Assembly (NCBI GenBank): GCA_003217835.1
Contig: QHMQ01000127.1
Coordinates: 1-9,137, forward strand
Direction: 5' to 3'
DNA from: Verrucomicrobiota bacterium
GTDB lineage: Bacteria; Verrucomicrobiota; Verrucomicrobiia; Chthoniobacterales; UBA10450
DNA: 9,137 nt
This document shows positions 6,491-9,137 of this stretch, in pieces. The position numbers and the translations under genes were made by a program. Under the pieces are notes generated by a model. It did not search any database. It had not been told where the DNA came from and saw only the letters and a list, made by a program, of their open reading frames with translations. Each line of letters begins with the position of its first letter. The first letter of the stretch is position 1.

Positions 6491-7573
6491 CTAGTGCATG
6501 TGCTCGGCCGCTCCTGTGAGACTCGGTCGGCTCGGAGATCCATTATTATTTAAGCTCCAGAGACCCCAGGAAAGCAGGGCAGATGCGTCGCGCCACACCC
6601 CCGCTTTGCTGTCGCCGAGTACGACGACGATGATGTCGCGACCTGGCCGCGCACCGCTGCAAATCAAGCAATGCCCAGCAGCCTCCGTGTAACCGGTTTT
6701 CATACCGTTGCAGTAAGGAAGCCGTCTGAGAACCTTGTTTGTGTTTTCGAGCTCACGTGTCCGGCCATTGGCATAGCGAAAGACAAGCTGCGGAAGACAA
6801 ACAATCGAGCGGATCGTCGAATTGGCGTACGCCACACGGGCGATAAGTGAAAGATCGCGCGCCGACGAGTATTGACCGGGCACGGGTAATCCGTTCGGAT
6901 TAACGAAATGCGAATGAGTTGCCCCGAGTTCGCGCGCGCGCCTATTCATGACTTCCGCAAACGCTTCCACGCTGCCCGCATTATCACGCGCCAGACATCG
7001 CGCGACGTCGTTTGGGCTTTTCACGAGCAGTGCTCGGAGCAGATCGATTCGCTGATACGTGTCGCCGGGTTTAATATTTAGCTTCACCGGATCGGCCATG
7101 GTATCCACTGTTTGGACAGTAACAGGCTGATCCAAAAAACCGTGCTCGGCCACGATCAGAGCTGTAAGCAATTTTTGCGTGCTGGCAGCAGCGCGCACCT
7201 CATCTGCATTTTTTTCGTACAATATTTGGCCGTTATTCGCATCCACCACAATCACTGAAGCCGCGCCGGTCTTCGGTATGCCGTCGGGCGTGTACTCCGT
7301 CGGGGCTGGTGTTGATTCTGGTGTTTGCTTCGGCTTTGCATGCGTCCGGTGTGAGCGTGCCCGAGTCGATTTCGTCGACGCCGCTTTCTGAGCAGGACTA
7401 GGCGAGACATCGGCATCCTGTTTATCTTTTGCGGAAACCGCTTGCGCCTTCCGAATGGGCCCCGGCTTGATACCGCTTGGCCGGACCGCCTCATCTTCGG
7501 TATCCTGACCCCATGCAGTAAGCGCAAACGTCAATGCGCAGAGGAGCAAGATCCGATTGCGCAACAATTTCAT
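6491..7573 (-). CDS. Serine-type D-Ala-D-Ala carboxypeptidase (PBP5/6-like, S11 family)
   Basis: A 360-residue secreted penicillin-binding protein that would remove the terminal D-alanine from peptidoglycan stem peptides in the periplasm. Residues 1-22 look like a signal peptide (basic MKLLRNR, then a hydrophobic core to TAWGQ). Residues about 23-100 are a low-complexity linker rich in Ala, Ser, Thr, Pro, Lys and Arg. The S11 catalytic domain follows with all three active-site motifs: S131-T-Q-K134, S186-P-N188 and K292-T-G294 (GMKTGYT). HFVNPNGLP (222-230) is also typical. The protein ends about 65 residues after KTG without room for the C-terminal PBP5 beta domain or amphipathic membrane anchor, so it may be soluble in the periplasm. 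An earlier KTG at 101-103 precedes the catalytic domain and is coincidental. No clear Shine-Dalgarno. It lies between the glyoxalase and bioF genes, all on the minus strand. Confidence 0.92.
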   Translation of the reverse strand: MKLLRNRILLLCALTFALTAWGQDTEDEAVRPSGIKPGPIRKAQAVSAKDKQDADVSPSPAQKAASTKSTRARSHRTHAKPKQTPESTPAPTEYTPDGIPKTGAASVIVVDANNGQILYEKNADEVRAAASTQKLLTALIVAEHGFLDQPVTVQTVDTMADPVKLNIKPGDTYQRIDLLRALLVKSPNDVARCLARDNAGSVEAFAEVMNRRARELGATHSHFVNPNGLPVPGQYSSARDLSLIARVAYANSTIRSIVCLPQLVFRYANGRTRELENTNKVLRRLPYCNGMKTGYTEAAGHCLICSGARPGRDIIVVVLGDSKAGVWRDASALLSWGLWSLNNNGSPSRPSLTGAAEHMH

Positions 7574-7638
7574 GAGCCGGAAATTAGCGATACAATTTCG
7601 ATTGGTGCAAGTCGCTCGGCGACGCGCAGAACTTCGAC

Positions 7639-8022
7639 CTATGATTTTGCCCCGCGCTCGATCAGTTCGATCTCGTAGCCTTCTGGCGCGTCGATGAAAG
7701 CAATTTTGCTACTGCCGGTTGAATGCGGCCCGTCTGACAATGGATGGCCTTTCGCGGCCGCCTCCTGCGCAAACTTTTCCAAGTCATCCACTTCGAATGC
7801 CAGATGCGTGAGGTCGGGACCAATCACGACCGGGCCGCTCTGGTCGAATTTGCAAATCTCGATCTCCTCGTCCCCTTCGGGCGCTTTTAGAAAAACCAGC
7901 TGCGAGCCGCGGCCTGAGGTATGGCGGCGAAGCTCCTTGAGTCCGAGCACGTCCTTATAAAACGACACCGTCTTCTCCAGATCGCGCACTCGATAGCGGG
8001 TGTGTAAGAGTTTTTTGATCAT
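7639..8022 (-). CDS. VOC-family metalloenzyme, glyoxalase I (lactoylglutathione lyase)-like
   Basis: A 127-residue vicinal-oxygen-chelate protein of two beta-alpha-beta-beta-beta modules, close in length to bacterial GloA. GloA isomerises the methylglyoxal-glutathione hemithioacetal to S-lactoylglutathione. All four metal-ligand positions expected for GloA appear present: H7 (LLHTRYRVRDL), E55 (EEIEICKF), H73 (DLTHLAFEV) and E119 (GYEIELIE). The motif SFYKDVLGLKEL (20-31) is characteristic. The GloA reaction is plausible, but VOC proteins vary widely in substrate and the organism's thiol is unknown, so I leave the gene symbol blank. The ATG at 8022 gives the standard family start. It is first of a minus-strand run (glyoxalase, carboxypeptidase, bioF), with a 65-bp gap to the next gene. 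It is divergent from ubiX. Confidence 0.85.
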   Translation of the reverse strand: MIKKLLHTRYRVRDLEKTVSFYKDVLGLKELRRHTSGRGSQLVFLKAPEGDEEIEICKFDQSGPVVIGPDLTHLAFEVDDLEKFAQEAAAKGHPLSDGPHSTGSSKIAFIDAPEGYEIELIERGAKS

Positions 8023-8079
8023 GCCGTATCTTATTGCCCCTGTACCGGATTAAATTCAAACTCAGGATAATTTCTCAGG
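8023..8079. promoter_or_regulatory. Divergent spacer between glyoxalase-like gene and ubiX
   Basis: These 57 bp separate two divergent ATGs and so must hold or overlap both promoters. An 8-base direct repeat CTCAGGAT occurs at 8061-8068 and 8074-8081, the second copy running into the ubiX start codon. The AGGA of the first copy is about 12 bases upstream of the ATG and is the likeliest ribosome binding site for ubiX. I see no convincing -35/-10 pair. Confidence 0.35.
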
Positions 8080-8652
8080 ATGAAACTTGTAATTGCCGCG
8101 ACTGGTGCGAGCGGAACGATTTATCTGCAAAGATTGCTCGAGCAGATCGATTCCCGCGCGCACGAGGTTCATCTCGTCATGAGCGCGCACGCGCAATTAG
8201 TTGCGAAGCAGGAGCTCGAGGATTTCAAGATTCCTCGGAGCGTCTCACAACATCCGGAAAATGATCTCAACGTCCCGTTCGTTAGCGGCTCGGCCCGCTT
8301 CGATGCAATGGTGATCGTTCCCTGCTCAATGGCCACTCTCGGGCGAATCGCCTCCGGCTCCAGCGACAGTGCCTTGTTGCGCGCCGCCGATGTCTTCTTG
8401 AAGGAACGCCGAAAATTAATTCTCGTTCCACGCGAGACGCCGTGGAATCTAATTCACGCGCGCAACGCCGTGACTTTGCTCGAGGCGGGGGCGATTGTTC
8501 TGCCAGCCATTCCTTCTTTCTACAGCCGGCCAGATTCGGTCACCGCTGTCGTTGATACGGTAGTCTGGCGCATTCTCGATCAAATCGGATTACCCCACCC
8601 GAGCGCTTACCGCTGGCGCGATGATATGGCAAAACCTTCTCGTAAACCTTGA
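8080..8652 (+). CDS. ubiX: Flavin prenyltransferase (UbiX/Pad1 family)
   Basis: A 190-residue enzyme that joins dimethylallyl phosphate to reduced FMN to make prenylated FMN, the cofactor of UbiD-type (de)carboxylases. Motifs in order: ATGASGTIYLQRLL (7-20, FMN-binding loop), PCSMATLGRIASG (81-93), LLRAADVFLKERRKLILVPRE (99-119, holding R101, K108 and E119 at positions conserved in the family) and PAIPSFYSRP (142-151, with Y148). Length is typical of UbiX. The ATG at 8080 is the family start, with AGGA about 12 bases upstream. No ubiD partner is in the window, so the pathway served (quinone synthesis or another decarboxylation) cannot be told. Its TGA overlaps the TTG start of the next gene by 4 bp, implying a translationally coupled pair continuing to the right. 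Confidence 0.95.
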   Translation: MKLVIAATGASGTIYLQRLLEQIDSRAHEVHLVMSAHAQLVAKQELEDFKIPRSVSQHPENDLNVPFVSGSARFDAMVIVPCSMATLGRIASGSSDSALLRAADVFLKERRKLILVPRETPWNLIHARNAVTLLEAGAIVLPAIPSFYSRPDSVTAVVDTVVWRILDQIGLPHPSAYRWRDDMAKPSRKP

Positions 8653-9137
8653 AGATCGAAGGTCGATCCGCGCGTTGGCTGATCGCGGTCGGATTTCGCC
8701 TGTTGCAGCTTTGGGTGCGCACGCTGCGTTATGAAATCGATGATCGCGCAGGCGTTATGGGAAAACCGACGGATCAAAATTACATCGGCGCTCTCTGGCA
8801 TAATCGATTGTTGATTTTCCCGTTCGTACTGCGGCGTTTTTTTTCAAATCGTCGCGGGGCGGCTTTGATTAGCGCAAGTCGCGACGGAGAGCTGCTCGCT
8901 GATGCAATCACGCGCTTCGGGTTTGATGTCGTGCGCGGCTCCAGTTCGCGCTTGGGCGCGAGCGCAATCCTCCAGCTAACGGATCTGCTCGCATCGGGTC
9001 GCGACGTGGTCATCACACCGGATGGTCCGCGCGGTCCCGCCTACGAACTTGGTCCGGGCATCATTTTTCTTGCGCAAAAGTCCGGAGCGGCAGTTCTGCC
9101 TGTCAACATGGAATACTCGCGTTGTTGGCGGCTCAAG
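8649..9137 (+). CDS. DUF374 lysophospholipid acyltransferase-like protein (5' part, cut by window edge)
   Basis: An open frame of 163 codons running off the right edge with no stop. DUF374 proteins belong to the lysophospholipid acyltransferase superfamily; some (LpxJ of epsilonproteobacteria) are secondary acyltransferases of lipid A. Visible: an N-terminal hydrophobic/basic segment (WLIAVGFRLLQLWVRTL, 10-26) likely at the membrane; ALWHNRLL (48-55) with the candidate catalytic histidine H51; LISASRDGELLADAI (73-87); VVRGSSSRLGASA (94-106); and VITPDGPRGPAYELGPGI (121-138). The WH-N, SRDGE, RGSSSR and TPDGPRGP series is characteristic. I place the start at the TTG at 8649 because it includes the membrane segment and forms a TTGA overlap with the ubiX stop. 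The first in-frame ATG (8757) would remove that segment. No Shine-Dalgarno is evident, which suits coupled translation. The acyl substrate is unknown. Confidence 0.85.
   Translation, partial: MKIEGRSARWLIAVGFRLLQLWVRTLRYEIDDRAGVMGKPTDQNYIGALWHNRLLIFPFVLRRFFSNRRGAALISASRDGELLADAITRFGFDVVRGSSSRLGASAILQLTDLLASGRDVVITPDGPRGPAYELGPGIIFLAQKSGAAVLPVNMEYSRCWRLK

Noticed and set aside
8780..9016. Minus-strand 78-codon open frame at the right end
   Set aside because: It is antisense to the DUF374 gene, whose motifs are clear; no support of its own.
1..9137. A novel multi-gene defence or mobile system
   Set aside because: Every gene but one small membrane protein matches a known housekeeping or envelope family. 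There is no nuclease, toxin-antitoxin, integrase, transposase, reverse transcriptase or CRISPR-like array.

Overview
This 9.1 kb window is a gene-dense stretch of bacterial chromosome with moderately high GC. It carries ordinary housekeeping and envelope genes, very short intergenic gaps and no plasmid, phage, CRISPR, tRNA or rRNA signal. The sequence contains no taxonomic marker I can score. The gene style (GT9 glycosyltransferase, flavin prenyltransferase followed by a DUF374 acyltransferase, short TGTAG...CTACA palindromic repeats) would suit a Gram-negative soil bacterium, and Verrucomicrobiota (Chthoniobacterales-like) is my guess. That is an inference from memory, not a demonstrated assignment.

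Layout: dnaN (sliding clamp) is on the + strand at the left edge. It converges, with an 11-bp overlap of 3' ends, on a minus-strand run of miaB -> small polytopic membrane protein -> GT9 glycosyltransferase. The miaB stop and the membrane-protein start share an ATGA overlap. A roughly 62-bp palindromic element (A) fills the gap between the membrane protein and the glycosyltransferase. miaB is divergent from mtnP (5'-methylthioadenosine phosphorylase, + strand) across an 88-bp spacer. mtnP ends at a second element of the same architecture (B), which supplies its stop codon. Just past element B lies a diverged second copy of the last 42 bp of mtnP. A minus-strand run then follows: a GloA-type glyoxalase, a D-Ala-D-Ala carboxypeptidase and a BioF-type aminotransferase-fold synthase. 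Divergent from the glyoxalase are ubiX and, overlapping it by 4 bp with a TTG start, a DUF374 lysophospholipid-acyltransferase-like gene cut by the right edge.

Functions: replication (dnaN), tRNA modification (miaB), methionine/adenine salvage (mtnP), biotin synthesis (bioF), peptidoglycan trimming (carboxypeptidase), envelope glycolipid assembly (GT9, DUF374), methylglyoxal-type detoxification (VOC protein) and prenylated-flavin supply (ubiX). I see no convincing new multi-gene system. The most interesting signals are the two palindromic elements placed at stop codons and the remodelled 3' end of mtnP.
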